A DNA stretch of 13,749 nucleotides. Origin: JBCCTJ01 sp039198585. Its GTDB lineage: Bacteria; Bacteroidota; Bacteroidia; Cytophagales; Amoebophilaceae. Position numbers and translations under genes: made by a program. How positions within the stretch are numbered: the stretch's first letter is position 1; the number at the start of each line of letters is the position of its first letter. The stretch spans positions 1 to 13,749 of the forward strand of contig JBCCTJ010000025.1 of NCBI GenBank assembly GCA_039198585.1. The letters are read 5' to 3'. Shown piece by piece: positions 1 to 7,086 of the stretch. Below the pieces are notes generated by a model. It saw only the letters and a program-made list of their open reading frames with translations, searched no databases and had not been told where the DNA came from.

Positions 1-8
1 TTGTGAAA

Positions 9-26
9 ACACATACGCATATGTGT
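9..26. repeat. Short inverted repeat (7-bp arms)
   Basis: ACACATA and TATGTGT are perfect inverted arms around a 4-nt loop (CGCA). No T-run follows on either strand, so it is not a clear terminator. It lies just before the first readable codons of the decayed sensor-kinase copy and could be an old operator or chance. Confidence 0.3.
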
Positions 27-51
27 AACAAAGATTAAGTAGGATAGATAA

Positions 52-1200
52 AAATTACACCTTTCGTTACTGGCTATAATAGCCTACCTTGTCTATCACC
101 AGATATACTTGCTGACATTTGTTAAGTATGGATTTATCTTAATTGCTAGTATAGCCATCTTTTTTTTTACTTGCTCTTGTTGGTTTAAAAGAAAGTAGAA
201 AATATTTTTTAGCTCATATAGTAACTTTCTGGCTGACTATACTAGTACCATGCTTGCTGATCAAACGAGGCAGTCAATACGTTCAAAAAATAGTACATAT
301 CATAGCTAGTTATACTAAGCTGGGGAGTGTTGTATTTGGTAGCTATGCTAACCTCAATATATTCCGTGCATTCTGGTATATATAGCTATCATGACCAGCA
401 CTATAGCCTTGCTAGCTACTCCCTACTTAGCGCATGGTGGATTGCTGATTGTCAAGAGCCTACGTAATCTATGGGTACCTGTGCGGCTACTGACTCAAGC
501 CATTTTTTTGATGACTTTTACAGCCTGTTCGATGGACCAATGAAAAAGTACTACAAGTGAGGTATTGGTCCTCTCTTTTTTTGTCATCTGTTACTATATG
601 TTTCCCTGCTGGGCCAAACCAGAAGCTACTTCTCTGAATTACTACAATCTTTACTTGCTTCGATTATTTGCTCTTATTATTATAATTGGTGCTTTTGTAA
701 CTAAGAAAATATAGCTACAGCCTTACTTCCCTTGTTACTATCAGTGGGCGGTATTTCTCTCGATTACCTGCGTTACAACGATGACAGCCATCTCAGACTT
801 GAACAATCCAGTTACTCCTTTCTACTTGACTGCTGGCGTGATGACTACTGCTTTTTTTGTAGATTAAGGTACATGTTGACTATTCCAAAGCTTAGCCTTG
901 TTGATATCTCTCTCAGTACACAAAGCAATCACAGACAGGTTGATACTCTTGCTATCTAGAATGAGCATGTTCTGCCCTGTTTTGGGGAGTATTATTCTTT
1001 CGCTGGGCATGGTGTATATTATTAAGTGTTTGCCAGATAAGATTGCTGTTACTAGGCAGCTAGTAGAAAAAATAGAAGAAGAAAAACAGAAGATCCTAGT
1101 ATCTATTACTGACTAGTACTAAACAGCTCTATCAAGCTATTGCTAAGAATAGTATGATGATGAAAGCTATGCAAAAAAATGTAGACGTTATTGCGCTCAA
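52..1200 (+). pseudogene. Decayed membrane-bound sensor histidine kinase, copy 1 (sensor domain and start of transmitter)
   Basis: The frame starting at position 1 modulo 3 carries most of a former multi-span membrane protein. It is broken by stops at 196 (TAG), 541 (TGA), 712 (TAG), 865 (TAA) and 877 (TGA); the 197-383 part is in the next frame, so at least two frameshifts are needed there. Hydrophobic stretches (for example FILIASIAIFFF, LLRLFALIIII, GSIILSLGMVYII) suggest seven or more membrane spans. They are followed by a charged helix ending VEKIEEEKQKILVSITD. There, one extra T near 1114 relative to copy 2 at 13003-13749 breaks the frame; skipping it gives STKQLYQAIAKNSMMMKAMQKN, matching copy 2 almost residue for residue. 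Homology stops near 1200, so the ATPase half is lost. Layout resembles CqsS/LqsS-type sensor kinases only in general form, and that link is weak. I recognise nothing in 1201-1333. Confidence 0.7.
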
Positions 1201-1333
1201 CTATTTTTGTCTGAAAAATATTAACAGGGCCGCCTATCCATCTATTTTTTAATGATTGCTATAGTGTGTCGTATTATCCTGCCCATCCCAATCTCGTCAA
1301 TACTGCACCTTTGTGGGCCTGTATCCTGGAGAT

Positions 1334-2554
1334 TTATAATTCGTACTCTTTGATCTTTCTATACAAGGTTCTTTCTGCTATACCGAGCTGATAAGCCGCT
1401 TCTTTGCGATGCTTGTATTTGGCGATTGCTTTTTCAATCAGTTTTTTTTCTTGGTGTGCTAGCGAGAGTGTTTCTTCTTCTTGCTCGGCAGGCTCATCGC
1501 TAGCTAGATTAGTTTGCTGAGCTATTGACACTGCTTCGCTGTCGATCTTATTGCTTGATGAGGGCCCTAGCAAGTGACTAGGTGAAGGCGTCACCCTCTT
1601 TGGCTTTTGCTGTTCACTCTGAGATAAATCATACATTGCTTTCTTCATATGCTCTATTTCATGTTGTAGCTTCCTGACTATTCTGTATAAGAATTTCCGT
1701 TCTTGATCATGGAGTGCGTGACTATACTGCGAGGTTGTCGCCGGCAATGCGCCCACTTTTGGCAGATACTTCGCTATGATATCCCCTGTAATAAGAGGCT
1801 GGTTGTTTTCTAGTGCAGCTACTTGCCAAGCAATATTCTTGAGTTGGCGTATATTGCCAGGAAAGGGATAGTGCAAAATCATGTCAGAGGCCTCTTGATC
1901 TAATTGTACTAATTTAGTTTGATACTCAGAGGCAAAATCGAGTGTAAATTTTTTAAATAATAGGATGATATCTTCCCCTCTTTCTCTTAGTGGAGGTACT
2001 GTAATTGTGATTTGTGCTAGACGGTAATAAAGATCTTCTCGGAAACGTCCTTGCTGTACATATTCTTCCAGCTTGGCATTGGTAGCTGCTATGATCCGTG
2101 CGTCTGACTTTTGTTTCTTCGATGAACCTACTCTCATGAACTCCTTGTTCTCTAAAACGCGTAGTAGACGCGGCTGATTAGGCAGTGGCATCTCACCAAT
2201 TTCATCTAAGAAAATGGTTCCTTGATTGGCTACTTCAAAATAGCCTTTTCTTGCTGTAGCTGCTCCAGTGAAAGAACCTTTTTCATGACCAAAAAGCTCT
2301 GAATCCATAGTGCCTTCTGGAATTGCTCCACAGTTGACCGCAACGAACTCCCCATGTTTTATATGACTTAAATAGTGAATCAGACGAGCAAATGACTCTT
2401 TCCCGCTTCCATTTTCTCCTCTAATTAGAATGCTAAGTGGTGTCGGAGCCACTTGTGCTGCCATGGCTATGGCCCTATTCAGCACGAGAGCATGCCCACT
2501 GATGCCAAATCGTTTTTTAATACTCTCTAAAGACATGCCGTTGATAATATTCAT
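1334..2554 (-). CDS. Sigma-54-dependent enhancer-binding protein without receiver domain
   Basis: A bacterial enhancer-binding protein of 406 residues: an AAA+ ATPase that remodels RNA polymerase carrying sigma-54 so that promoters open. Visible are Walker A GENGSGKE (46-53), the sigma-54 contact loop GSFTGA (93-98), Walker B GTIFLDE (112-118), the GRFREDLYYRL arginine-finger region and GNIRQLKN. The C-terminal 40 residues form a Fis-type helix-turn-helix (AAYQLGIAERTLYRKI). There is no N-terminal receiver or other sensory domain: the ATPase begins almost at the first residue. The GSFTGA variant, the IRQLKN motif and the ERKFLYRI helix after the ATPase match, from memory, a family widespread in Bacteroidota, so this is an orthologue rather than a degenerate activator. 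Target genes are unknown. It is transcribed away from the metal permease-repressor gene and has its own -7 box 23 nt before the start codon. Confidence 0.92.
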   Translation of the reverse strand: MNIINGMSLESIKKRFGISGHALVLNRAIAMAAQVAPTPLSILIRGENGSGKESFARLIHYLSHIKHGEFVAVNCGAIPEGTMDSELFGHEKGSFTGAATARKGYFEVANQGTIFLDEIGEMPLPNQPRLLRVLENKEFMRVGSSKKQKSDARIIAATNAKLEEYVQQGRFREDLYYRLAQITITVPPLRERGEDIILLFKKFTLDFASEYQTKLVQLDQEASDMILHYPFPGNIRQLKNIAWQVAALENNQPLITGDIIAKYLPKVGALPATTSQYSHALHDQERKFLYRIVRKLQHEIEHMKKAMYDLSQSEQQKPKRVTPSPSHLLGPSSSNKIDSEAVSIAQQTNLASDEPAEQEEETLSLAHQEKKLIEKAIAKYKHRKEAAYQLGIAERTLYRKIKEYEL

Positions 2555-2577
2555 TTTTAAATAGTAGAGAAGAGGGA

Positions 2578-2585
2578 CAAAGTTA
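2578..2585 (-). promoter_or_regulatory. Bacteroidota-type -7 box for the sigma-54 activator gene
   Basis: Read on the minus strand, TAACTTTG fits the Bacteroidota consensus TAnnTTTG. It ends 23 nt before the ATG. No good TTG/TTTG -33 box is seen at the usual spacing. The surrounding 11 bases (ACTAACTTTGT) recur exactly, in opposite orientation, at 2773-2783 before the divergent gene. Confidence 0.5.
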
Positions 2586-2684
2586 GTAAAAAATGAATAA
2601 ACTACCTTTTCAGATCAAAGATCTCTACTGCATGCATGAGCTCTCAGAGGGCTTCAGCAGCAGTCGCTTCCATCGTCATTTTTT

Positions 2685-2703
2685 CTACACTGTGTAGCTA
2701 CAC
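2685..2703. promoter_or_regulatory. Candidate operator: three overlapping half-sites CTACAC-T-GTGTAG-CTACAC
   Basis: GTGTAGCTACAC (2692-2703) is a perfect 12-bp palindrome. The 13 bases starting at 2685 (CTACAC, one spacer base, GTGTAG) form a second perfect inverted repeat that shares the middle half-site. It lies about midway between the divergent sigma-54 activator and permease-repressor genes, about 72 bp upstream of the permease -7 box. The arrangement would suit a dimeric winged-helix regulator such as the DtxR-like domain encoded next door; that pairing is inference. Confidence 0.4.
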
Positions 2704-2774
2704 CGTAATGCTACTGTGACTCTGATCTGGCATATGATATCGAGCGAGACATTAATCTTTATCTGTGAAAGAAC

Positions 2775-2782
2775 TAACTTTG
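2775..2782 (+). promoter_or_regulatory. Bacteroidota-type -7 box for the permease-repressor gene
   Basis: TAACTTTG fits TAnnTTTG and ends 26 nt before the ATG at 2809. The expected -33 position, about 20 bp upstream, has only a weak TTA. It has the same 11-base context as the box serving the divergent gene. Confidence 0.5.
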
Positions 2783-2808
2783 TGGACCTTATTAACTGAA
2801 TTTTAAAG

Positions 2809-4068
2809 ATGCTTCTCTTTCCTTATCATTATTACGATCCTACTTTGTGGTTGTTATTTTTGGGTGTTATACTAGCGGCGAGCAGTACAGCTGTCATAGG
2901 TACGTTTAGTCTATTGCAAAAAGAAGGACTTGCAGCTGATGCGATTGCACATGCCTTGCTACCAGGGATATGCCTATCTTTTATGATTACTCATCGAAAA
3001 GAACCTTGGCTACTAACAGTAGGCGCCCTGGCAAGTGGTGGCTTAGCACTTTTATTATTACATACTTTGGCACGTTATGCAAAAATTAAGAGAGAGAATG
3101 CTATTGCTGTTGTACTCTCTATTTTTGTAGGAACAGGCTTGATGCTATTGAGCTATATTCAACATAGTGGATATGAGAGTCAGGCAGGATTGCACCATTT
3201 TTTACTGGGCAATATTGCGTCTCTTATGCAGCGCGATATTTGGTTTTTTGCTTTATTAGACTTGGCTATTTTTGTCTGTTTAATACTGCTCTTTAAAGAA
3301 TGGCAGCTTCTTAGCTTTGATAGGCAATTTGCACAAGCCATAGGTCGACCTGTCAAAAGATTAACGCTTGTATTTCAGTTTCTCACATTAATGGCTATTA
3401 TCATGGGAGTACAAACAGTGGGTATTGTATTGATGTCAGCTATGCTATTAATACCTGCAGCAGCAGCTAGATCTTGGACCAACCGCCTATCTAAGCTCGT
3501 TTGGATTGCGATTTTTTTTAGTTGCCTAGCCAGCCTACTAGGTGTTTTATTCTCTTCGATGCTCGCTATTCCTACAGGGCCTTGTATGGTACTACTGATG
3601 AATCTTATTGCGTTCTTTTCTTTTATTGTGGCTCCTGCAGATGGCTGGCTTGCTAGAATGTATCGTCAGCATTGCTACCGCAAAAAAATCTGGAAAGAGA
3701 ATATTCTTAAGTTGCTCTATCAGCTTAGCAAAAAAAATAATGCTTATCAAAACGCCTACACCGTGAGTCAGCTCTTTCAAGCTCGCCCGCTAGATCAAGG
3801 TACAATGCGCTTTTATCTTCAAAAATTAGCAAGAGAAGGTTTAGTATTGCAGGATGATCAAGGGCGATGGGCGCTTACTCCGCTTGGTTTTAAGAAAGGA
3901 GAACATGTTCGCCGCTTACATGTTTTATGGCAGACTTATTTAGGTCACTATATGGGTGTAGAAAAGAGCCATGCACACAATGAGGCAGAAGCTATAGAGC
4001 ATTTGATTACACCCAAAATTAAAAAAAAATTAGACTGGTTAGTAGCCAATCAATTAGAACAAAAATAG
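2809..4068 (+). CDS. Metal ABC-3 transporter permease fused to a DtxR/MntR-like repressor domain
   Basis: Residues 1 to about 280 are an ABC-3 family permease (MntB/TroC/ZnuB type) for Mn, Fe or Zn uptake: about eight hydrophobic spans and the family signature DAIAHALLPG near residues 43-52. After a basic linker, residues about 300-365 form a winged helix-turn-helix. Residues 365-415 resemble the metal-binding and dimerisation domain of DtxR/MntR. Aligned by eye to DtxR, H371, H390, E394, E397 and H398 fall on ligand positions H79, H98, C102, E105 and H106; E394 is Glu as in MntR. The position of DtxR E83 is Gln375. Chlamydial YtgCR has the same fusion and is cleaved to release its repressor. 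No ATPase or binding-protein gene is adjacent, so partners must be encoded elsewhere. The substrate metal cannot be read from the sequence. Confidence 0.9.
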   Translation: MLLFPYHYYDPTLWLLFLGVILAASSTAVIGTFSLLQKEGLAADAIAHALLPGICLSFMITHRKEPWLLTVGALASGGLALLLLHTLARYAKIKRENAIAVVLSIFVGTGLMLLSYIQHSGYESQAGLHHFLLGNIASLMQRDIWFFALLDLAIFVCLILLFKEWQLLSFDRQFAQAIGRPVKRLTLVFQFLTLMAIIMGVQTVGIVLMSAMLLIPAAAARSWTNRLSKLVWIAIFFSCLASLLGVLFSSMLAIPTGPCMVLLMNLIAFFSFIVAPADGWLARMYRQHCYRKKIWKENILKLLYQLSKKNNAYQNAYTVSQLFQARPLDQGTMRFYLQKLAREGLVLQDDQGRWALTPLGFKKGEHVRRLHVLWQTYLGHYMGVEKSHAHNEAEAIEHLITPKIKKKLDWLVANQLEQK

Positions 4069-4185
4069 CCTTATTTTTAACTGGTACTACACCCACGTGA
4101 TCTGTATAATCTAGTATAAGCCTCATTTCCACTTCTAGATATTCCTGTTTCTTACAGAGAGTCTACCTGTGATATAGGCTGATGC

Positions 4186-4216
4186 TTGGCTGGATAAAGA
4201 ATATTAGGTATTTTTG
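4186..4216 (+). promoter_or_regulatory. Promoter of the GlgA-like gene (TTG, 20 bp, TATTTTTG)
   Basis: A TTG at 4186-4188 is followed after 20 bp by TATTTTTG (4209-4216), fitting the Bacteroidota TTG/TAnnTTTG architecture. The box ends 21 nt before the ATG at 4238. This argues against an upstream TTG start at 4214, which would lie inside the promoter. Confidence 0.6.
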
Positions 4217-4237
4217 TGTATTCACAACAATTACGCA

Positions 4238-5035
4238 ATGTCTAAAAGTCGTTCTTCATCAAACAAAAAAAAAGTTAAGCTTCTTTACTTAACTACACAA
4301 GTTGAGCCTTTTCTCCATATTTCTTCTATTGCTGGATGGGTCAAACAGCTAATCCAAGCTATTGATGAAACACAAGAGTATGAAATTCGTATTATCATGC
4401 CGAAATTTGGTATTATCAATGAACGTACCAACTCGCTGCATGAAGTACAGCGCCTTTCAGGAATTAATATTCCTGTGCGCGATGAAGATGTTTCATTAGT
4501 TGTCAAAGTGAGTACTTTGCGTCCTACCCGCGTTCAGGCTTACTTTTTGGATAATGAGTACCTATTTCAGAGAAAAGGCATATTTGAGGATGAGCATGGC
4601 AATTTTTATCCAGACAATCATGATAGATTGATTTTCATGAATAAGTCTGTGCTATCAGTACTTGAATACCTGCAGTGGATTCCTAAAATTATTCATTGTA
4701 TAGGTTGGTCTTGGGCTCTTTTCCCCATGTATGCTAAAAGAGTATATAAGAAAGGCACATTACTTTCCAAAGCCAAATATCTTTACATGCATGACGATAG
4801 TCAGTTTCAAAATAATATGAACCCTGAAGTCTTTAGTGACGTGCACGAAAAAGAGAAGAGCCCCACAATAGAAAATTTTTATGCTCTTGCTCAACAATAT
4901 TCTGACTACTCTTCTCTTTTTGCAGATCAGATAAAAACTAAGGTAGATCATGATGCTAATCAGATAAGTGACAGCAAGCAAAATGACACTAGTTATTTTC
5001 TCGACCTTTATAAAAAGTTGCTGACAGATTCGTAG
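4238..5035 (+). CDS. Orphan glycogen/starch synthase N-terminal (GT5) domain protein
   Basis: A 265-residue protein matching the N-terminal Rossmann domain of GT5 glycogen/starch synthases as found in a short stand-alone Bacteroidota family. The evidence is KVKLLYLTTQVEPF (12-25), IIMPKFGIINER (52-63), the LHEVQRLSGI stretch, FLDNEYLFQRKG (103-114) and IIHCIGW (151-157). The ADP-glucose-binding KxGGL motif of true synthases is not conserved (the region reads SIAGWVKQL), and the C-terminal GT-B domain that completes the active site is absent. I therefore do not expect starch synthase activity; the role is unknown. I chose the ATG at 4238 because its promoter overlaps the longer TTG start and MSKSR is a plausible basic start. 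It stands alone on the plus strand and converges on the gene ending at 5052. Confidence 0.82.
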   Translation: MSKSRSSSNKKKVKLLYLTTQVEPFLHISSIAGWVKQLIQAIDETQEYEIRIIMPKFGIINERTNSLHEVQRLSGINIPVRDEDVSLVVKVSTLRPTRVQAYFLDNEYLFQRKGIFEDEHGNFYPDNHDRLIFMNKSVLSVLEYLQWIPKIIHCIGWSWALFPMYAKRVYKKGTLLSKAKYLYMHDDSQFQNNMNPEVFSDVHEKEKSPTIENFYALAQQYSDYSSLFADQIKTKVDHDANQISDSKQNDTSYFLDLYKKLLTDS

Positions 5036-5036
5036 C

Positions 5037-5058
5037 ATAAGAGTAACCTTCTTATTTT
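5037..5058. terminator. Possible weak terminator between convergent genes
   Basis: ATAAGA and TCTTAT are inverted 6-bp arms around a 7-nt loop, followed by TTT on the plus strand. They lie in the 16-nt gap between convergent genes and run into the last codons of the minus-strand gene. The stem is short and AT-rich, so this is a weak call. Confidence 0.3.
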
Positions 5059-5555
5059 GGAGAGCTATTCTTTTTTCTGAAATAAAAAATAATTGCTAAA
5101 CTTCCTAATAACATCATAACTAATAAGGTAATCAACCATAGCGTGCTAGTAGCTTGTTTTTTGTTTGCTTCTTCTTTTTCTATTAGATTAGATTGCGTGC
5201 TAGTAAGAGGCATAGTAATACTTTTTACACCATATTCAGCTATTTGCTTCTTTTCTTTTGGAGTAGTTGCCAGTAGAGGTGTTACCTCACTTTTATGAGC
5301 TTCTTTATTCTGTTTAGCTAGTAAAGAATTTTCACTGGTTTTTTTCTTTTTTCCTTTTCTTTTTACTGTTAAAGCCTTTTTTTTTCTTGCAGCTAGCCTT
5401 CTTTTTAGTAGGATTGTGGAGCTAATGCCTAGCGCTACACCTAGCAGTACAGTAGACTTTTCATTAGCAACTTTTAGCTGAAAGCTACTCGCATGGTAAG
5501 GAATAAAACCAAAGAGTAATAGCGTAATATAGAAAAGTATTGTTTTATTTTCCAT
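5052..5555 (-). CDS. Small membrane protein of unknown function with Lys-rich middle and C-terminal anchor
   Basis: I do not recognise the family. The 167-residue product starts with an N-terminal hydrophobic segment (about 5-18) and a possible signal-peptidase site near AS-S (22-24). A second hydrophobic segment spans about 35-50. It is followed by a strongly basic stretch (KRRLAARKKK, then KRKGKKKK), a polar linker (about 75-137), a third hydrophobic segment (138-159) and a short basic tail (RKKNSSPK). The layout suggests a protein anchored in the inner membrane with a Lys-rich linker. It lies 102 nt downstream of ruvX on the same strand and may be co-transcribed; no TAnnTTTG box precedes it. 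Composition is like its neighbours. Its small size, lack of recognisable motifs and lineage-specific look make its function unpredictable. Confidence 0.65.
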   Translation of the reverse strand: MENKTILFYITLLLFGFIPYHASSFQLKVANEKSTVLLGVALGISSTILLKRRLAARKKKALTVKRKGKKKKTSENSLLAKQNKEAHKSEVTPLLATTPKEKKQIAEYGVKSITMPLTSTQSNLIEKEEANKKQATSTLWLITLLVMMLLGSLAIIFYFRKKNSSPK

Positions 5556-5615
5556 TATTGATAGTCTTTTTACATGCCTATTGTTTTTTTTCTATATCTT
5601 GATCATAAGACAATG

Positions 5616-5650
5616 AGGCTATGCTTTTTAGCTTATCTCTAATATAGCCT
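5616..5650. repeat. Inverted repeat AGGCTAT/ATAGCCT downstream of ruvX
   Basis: Perfect 7-bp arms (5616-5622 and 5644-5650) are separated by 21 nt in the gap between ruvX and the next minus-strand gene. In RNA from the minus strand it would form a hairpin just after the ruvX stop codon, but no U-tract follows immediately. It could be a processing or attenuation hairpin, or chance. Confidence 0.3.
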
Positions 5651-5657
5651 TTCATTC

Positions 5658-6125
5658 TTATTTTTCATTATTCTTGGCCTTAATTACCATTGGCTTAGGA
5701 ATGGTTATAGCTGTATCAGGAGACTCTAGGTAGGAACGTAAGATAAGTGTAGCGCTGATCCTATCTAGTGCGCCTTTTTGCTCTCTTTTCTTTTTTTTAT
5801 AGCCCGCTATCATTATGCTCTTATATGCTATCGATGAAGTGAAACGCTCGTCGTATCCCCACACATTGATAGAAGGAAAGTGACGCACCACGGTTCTTAT
5901 GAACTTTTGAACAGGATACATGGCTTTTCCTAACCTCCCGTTTAGTTGGATAGGAATTCCTACTATGATGGCCTCTACCGGTTCAGTAGTGGTATACCTC
6001 TTGAGAAATGTGAGTACTTCTTGTGTCGGAAGTGTTGTAAGAGGGCTTGCGATCAGCTGCATTGGATCTGTTACGGCTATTCCTACCCTTCTAGCCCCAT
6101 AGTCAATACCTATAATACGTCCCAT
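5658..6125 (-). CDS. ruvX: RuvX/YqgF, putative Holliday junction resolvase / pre-16S rRNA nuclease
   Basis: An RNase H-fold nuclease of 155 residues from the chosen start. The family (RuvX, YqgF, Pfam RuvX) matures the 5' end of 16S rRNA in E. coli and has been proposed as a Holliday junction resolvase. Conserved features are IDYGARRVG (7-15) with the first catalytic Asp at residue 8, VGIPIQLNG (55-63), the YDERFTS motif (91-97) and the C-terminal LDRISATLIL (120-129) carrying the last catalytic Asp at 121. Length is normal for the family, with a short Lys-rich tail. An upstream in-frame ATG at 6137 would add MESV. I prefer the ATG at 6125 because family members start at MGR and because the -7 box at 6147-6154 then gives the same 21-nt spacing seen at neighbouring genes. 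It follows the TrmH-family gene on the same strand. Confidence 0.93.
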   Translation of the reverse strand: MGRIIGIDYGARRVGIAVTDPMQLIASPLTTLPTQEVLTFLKRYTTTEPVEAIIVGIPIQLNGRLGKAMYPVQKFIRTVVRHFPSINVWGYDERFTSSIAYKSIMIAGYKKKKREQKGALDRISATLILRSYLESPDTAITIPKPMVIKAKNNEK

Positions 6126-6146
6126 AACACTTTCCATTTTTCAAAA

Positions 6147-6154
6147 CAAAATTA
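6147..6154 (-). promoter_or_regulatory. Bacteroidota-type -7 box for ruvX
   Basis: On the minus strand TAATTTTG fits TAnnTTTG, ending 21 nt before the preferred ATG at 6125 and 9 nt before the ATG at 6137. No convincing -33 element is visible. It suggests ruvX has its own promoter in addition to any read-through from the methyltransferase gene. Confidence 0.45.
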
Positions 6155-6178
6155 CACTTTTGATTAAATAAATTTATG

Positions 6179-6943
6179 TTATTGAGCACTTTTTTTAAGC
6201 CAATAATCGCAAATAATACCTGCTGCCACTGCTACATTCAGAGACTGTGCTTGTCCATAACGTGGAATAGTAACCTTTTGTGTTAAATAAGGCTCAATAG
6301 AAGAACTAATCCCTTGACTCTCATTGCCTACAACTAAAGCTCCTTGTCTAGGCAGCTGTTGCTCATGCAATTTATGCCCACTCAGCGTAGCCCCTACAAT
6401 AGTCATTTTAAGCTTTTTTAAGAATTTTCCTAAAGATGTATAGTAAATAGGCACTCGTGTAAAAGAGCCCATACTGGCTTGAATCACTTTGCTATTGTAG
6501 CAATCTACACTAGTAGAAGAAGCTATCATAGCTTCTATTCCGTACCAATCTGCTATGCGCATTAATGCTCCTAGATTGCTTGGATTTTGAATATTATCTG
6601 CAATAAGCAAACGACTAGTAGTAGTTATAACGGGCTGTACATTCTTTTTACACTGCGCAATTGCTATTACCCCTTCATTTTGTGCTAAACTTCCTATAGA
6701 TGATATGGTTGTTTTGTCAGTCACAGCAATAGGTATAACTCGTCTCATTGTCTTCTTAAGCTTTTTAGCCATGCTTGAAGTCATAATTACTTCTACTATT
6801 GAATAATCTGACTTGAGTAGCTCCTGAACACTTTTGAACCCCTCTACTATAAAAAGGCCTTGCTCTCTTCTATTTTTCTTTTTTCTCAGTGCTCTAACTT
6901 GATTGCGCTGATGTCGTGTGATCGTAGCAAGATGTATGCTCAT
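6179..6943 (-). CDS. TrmH/SpoU-family RNA 2'-O-methyltransferase (RlmB-like)
   Basis: A SPOUT-class RNA ribose 2'-O-methyltransferase of 254 residues that uses S-adenosylmethionine. Residues about 10-105 form the substrate-binding domain (Pfam SpoU_sub_bind), with RKKKNRREQGLFIVEG near its start. The catalytic trefoil-knot domain shows all three family motifs. Motif 1 is DNIQNPSNLGALMR (116-129), with the catalytic Arg at 129. Motif 2 is VVGNESQGIS (204-213). Motif 3 is TIPRYGQAQSLNVAVA (225-240). Architecture is that of 23S rRNA Gm methyltransferases such as RlmB, but the exact RNA target cannot be assigned from sequence alone. It is upstream of ruvX on the same strand and divergent from the ribosomal protein cluster. 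No TAnnTTTG box was found immediately before it; only a weak TATCTTG is present. Confidence 0.92.
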   Translation of the reverse strand: MSIHLATITRHQRNQVRALRKKKNRREQGLFIVEGFKSVQELLKSDYSIVEVIMTSSMAKKLKKTMRRVIPIAVTDKTTISSIGSLAQNEGVIAIAQCKKNVQPVITTTSRLLIADNIQNPSNLGALMRIADWYGIEAMIASSTSVDCYNSKVIQASMGSFTRVPIYYTSLGKFLKKLKMTIVGATLSGHKLHEQQLPRQGALVVGNESQGISSSIEPYLTQKVTIPRYGQAQSLNVAVAAGIICDYWLKKSAQ

Positions 6944-7086
6944 ACTTGAATGGGTAAGAAAACAACGGCAAGATATACATTTTTTCAGCTATTTTTTAGC
7001 AGTAGATGATTTCAGCAAAATGACGATTACGATTTAAGCGCAATCAAGTATTCTACAGATCTCTGGTAGATAATAACTTGCTTAAG

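Larger units (their letters stand above)
2593..2800 (+). other. Possible relic of an AraC-type regulator in the divergent spacer
   Basis: An ATG at 2593 opens a 34-codon frame that stops at 2695-2697 (TAG). It contains QIKDLY and RFHRHFFY, which recall the start of the cupin-like sensor domain of Bacteroidota AraC regulators (HRHDFYE). A neighbouring frame further on reads AYDIERDINLYL, also vaguely compatible. This is weak pattern similarity in a region that also contains promoters and palindromes, so it may be chance. Confidence 0.18.

Noticed and set aside
898..1116. 72-codon frame as an independent small membrane protein
   Set aside because: It is in frame with upstream membrane-span coding pieces and matches the kinase linker of copy 2; it is part of the decayed gene.
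1201..1333. Frames after the end of kinase copy 1 as coding remains
   Set aside because: Two short overlapping frames can be read but neither shows a recognisable motif.
2081..2320. GSFTGA in place of GAFTGA as a sign of a defective sigma-54 activator
   Set aside because: From memory, the GSFTGA form is usual in the Bacteroidota receiver-less family, and all other ATPase motifs are intact.
4214..4237. TTG start at 4214 for the GlgA-like gene
   Set aside because: The codon lies inside the TATTTTTG promoter box; the ATG at 4238 gives a normal leader and family-like N-terminus.
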